Below, piece by piece: positions 62,795-64,000 of a stretch of 64,000 nt of DNA (positions are counted from its first letter, which is position 1; each line of letters begins with the position of its first letter). The stretch comes from Spirochaetales bacterium (GTDB lineage Bacteria > Spirochaetota > Spirochaetia > SZUA-6), in contig JALUUM010000036.1 of the NCBI GenBank assembly GCA_027021365.1, positions 1 to 64,000 of the forward strand. The letters run 5' to 3'. Under the pieces are notes generated by a model. That model had not been told where the DNA came from. It saw only the letters and a program-made list of their open reading frames with translations, and made no database searches. A program made the translations under genes and the position numbers.

Positions 62795-62823
62795 AAAATA
62801 ACACGTCAAGTAGAGGTGGTCAA
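62795..62823 (-). promoter_or_regulatory. Promoter at the epimerase start codon
   Basis: Minus strand TTGACC (62818-62823), 17 bp, TATTTT (62795-62800), seven bases before ATG 62787. No Shine-Dalgarno, so a leaderless mRNA is likely. Confidence 0.6.
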
Positions 62824-62844
62824 TAGTTTAATTTTTCAAATTCG

Positions 62845-62873
62845 TTGTCAAAGATATTTTCTGTATATATTAT
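62845..62873 (+). promoter_or_regulatory. Promoter of the NUDIX gene
   Basis: TTGTCA (62845-62850), 17 bp, TATTAT (62868-62873). The leader to ATG 62906 would be about 26 nt and has no good Shine-Dalgarno. Confidence 0.55.
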
Positions 62874-62905
62874 TACCTTTATCATTACCTTAATAATTAC
62901 CTGGC

Positions 62906-63553
62906 ATGAAGATGGAAAAGAAGGAAGGACCGGCGAATGAATATGTCAATTTCCTCGAACGGATAAGGAAAAGACTCGGTGAGAAGGCTTGCTCCGATGA
63001 ATTGGTTAGAAAGCGGTACAATGCAGCGGTACTGATTCCTCTGATTCCCAGGATGGGTGAATGGCGTATCCTATTCGAAGTGCGTTCTGACAATGTATCA
63101 AGACATCCCGGGCAGATCGGATTCCCTGGCGGAAGCATCGAGGAGGGCGAAGTGGCAATCGATGCTGCAGTTCGTGAGTTGGAGGAAGAGTTAGGCATTG
63201 GTAGGGAGGATATAGAGATACTTGGTAAACTGGGACGTGTGGAGAGCATAACCGGCGCAGTTGTGGAGGCTTATGTCTGTTCCATAGATGGAGGAAAAGA
63301 ACCGCTACCCGACGGCAACGAGGTTCGAGAGATATTCGAGGTACCGCTTGAAAGGATTTTGAAAGAGGGACTCAAGGAGTCTGTCATGTATGAACATTTT
63401 TCCCTTGCAGAAGATTTCCCTGTTGGTTTCCTTCCCGGAGGACGGTGGGAGAGGAGCTATGAGATACCCCTTTACTATTTTATTCATGAAAAGTGGCTTA
63501 TATGGGGTTTGACTGCGAGGATACTGAAATGTTTTGCAGATTCCCTGGTCTAA
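62906..63553 (+). CDS. NUDIX hydrolase, CoA pyrophosphatase type
   Basis: 215 aa. Full NUDIX box GGSIEEGEVAIDAAVRELEEELGI (about residues 74-97) directly after NVSRHPGQIGFPGG, the block that marks the CoA/NudL (Nudt7-like) group, which hydrolyses coenzyme A or its derivatives to phosphopantetheine and 3',5'-ADP. The C-terminal part (FPVGFLPGGRWERSYEIPLYYFIHEKWLIWGLTARIL) also fits that group. ATG 62906 is followed two codons later by a second ATG, either of which may be used. Single gene. Confidence 0.92.
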   Translation: MKMEKKEGPANEYVNFLERIRKRLGEKACSDELVRKRYNAAVLIPLIPRMGEWRILFEVRSDNVSRHPGQIGFPGGSIEEGEVAIDAAVRELEEELGIGREDIEILGKLGRVESITGAVVEAYVCSIDGGKEPLPDGNEVREIFEVPLERILKEGLKESVMYEHFSLAEDFPVGFLPGGRWERSYEIPLYYFIHEKWLIWGLTARILKCFADSLV

Positions 63554-63644
63554 GATATGCGTCAAGATATATGATAATATGCCGAATATCTTAATGAACA
63601 GAAACATGGCATGTGTAGCGGTGTTTTATTAGAGGGGTGTTTTT

Positions 63645-64000
63645 TTGAAAAGGCTCTGGTTGTATCTATTTCTCTTTTCATTCCTGGTATCGGCTCTCTT
63701 TTCATTCGGTGAGGTAACCTTTAAGAACCTGGATCTCACCACTGATGACAAATTGATCGTGGAAGCCGTTGCAGAATCACCTGTTTTCGGGAACTATACC
63801 TCACTGTTCTTGAGTGATCTTAAGAAGAAGAGCATAAACCAGATTACCTTTTTCCCCGAAAGAGCACTCTTTTTGCGTGACCGCGGGGTGCTACAGATAC
63901 AGAACAGATTTGGCGTATTCAGGTCGGACGAGAGTCTGAAAAAAATACGTGCTGTTTCCAATTTCCCCTCCTTTACGGATGGGAGTGCAGTACTCAACGG
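63645..64000 (+). CDS. Secreted protein, N-terminal part, cut by window end
   Basis: A frame open to the last base (118 codons seen). TTG 63645 is preceded by AGAGGGGTG and gives a signal peptide, MKRLWLYLFLFSFLVSALFSFG. The mature part (EVTFKNLDLTTDDKLIVEAVAES, YTSLFLSDLKKKSINQITFFPERALFL, VLQIQNRFGVFRSD) has strand pairs like those of TolB/PD40-type propellers (xLDLTxDDKLxV). Probably periplasmic. The family cannot be fixed from the fragment. Confidence 0.7.
   Translation, partial: MKRLWLYLFLFSFLVSALFSFGEVTFKNLDLTTDDKLIVEAVAESPVFGNYTSLFLSDLKKKSINQITFFPERALFLRDRGVLQIQNRFGVFRSDESLKKIRAVSNFPSFTDGSAVLN

Noticed and set aside
1..64000. CRISPR array, prophage, toxin-antitoxin pair, restriction system or replication origin
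   Set aside because: No regularly spaced repeats, phage structural genes, toxin-antitoxin pair, endonuclease gene or dnaA-box cluster was seen. The IS is the only mobile element.

Overview
This 64 kb window looks like an ordinary stretch of chromosome from a free-living, diderm, probably anaerobic bacterium. Spirochaetota is the best fit. The gene content pointing there includes lipoproteins with lipoboxes ending LSGC, LVSC and LLNC, membrane or lipid-anchored proteins ending in a LysM module, a fused AroD-AroE enzyme, a long-form PRPP synthetase, a FemAB-type bridge enzyme and a MurE lacking the usual DNPR motif. The assignment is inference from gene content; there is no rRNA or ribosomal protein gene to confirm it.

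Layout. 1-2459 is a complete IS21-family element whose first base is the first base of the window; it truncates an A+T-rich, already frameshifted membrane-protein gene (2460-3041). 3208-10988 holds a divergent pair (TPR protein; Hsp70-like/LysM membrane protein) followed by a lytic transglycosylase, uppP and ftsK. 10975-23467 is a minus-strand block that begins with murE, a secreted propeller-like protein, ddl, addA and addB, and ends with a bifunctional-nuclease gene, tRNA-Ile2 and a thioesterase. 23526-27941 carries queD, a large DNA adenine methylase and lemA with two TPM genes, closed by a bidirectional terminator shared with hflKC (28052-30027). 30141-36577 carries a UroD-family gene, metG, a chemotaxis receptor and a FemAB-like gene. 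36628-43092 carries murD, an unknown gene, an aminotransferase, carbamate kinase, an unknown helical gene and a radical SAM gene. 43164-50354 carries a binding lipoprotein, an MsmX/UgpC-type ATPase, fecR, a photoproduct-lyase-like radical SAM protein, a ParB-like protein and a second LysM lipoprotein. 50338-64000 carries a phosphohexomutase, a PAS sensor, a hydrolase, a GltS-type transporter, csaA, a DUF554 gene, aroDE, a class V aminotransferase, prs with a zinc-ribbon gene, a sugar epimerase, a NUDIX hydrolase and a truncated secreted protein.

The dominant theme is the cell envelope: peptidoglycan precursor synthesis (murE, ddl, murD, uppP, femAB), remodelling (transglycosylase), wall-binding LysM proteins, and membrane quality control (hflKC, and possibly lemA/TPM). 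Division, recombination (addAB) and tRNA or nucleotide metabolism are mixed in.

The most interesting signal is in the non-coding DNA. Nine genes that lack a Shine-Dalgarno sequence have a sigma70-type promoter whose -10 box ends only 5-11 nt before the start codon, so the mRNA should begin at or next to the start codon. Five genes that do have a Shine-Dalgarno sequence and a promoter I could see have 19-59 nt in that interval. This suggests routine leaderless or near-leaderless expression. Other points: an Hsp70-type substrate-binding domain without its ATPase fused to a membrane anchor and LysM; a membrane TPR protein ending in a Mrr-nuclease-like domain that seems to have lost its catalytic residues; a hairpin around the transposase ribosome-binding site; and a ParB-like/radical SAM gene pair.
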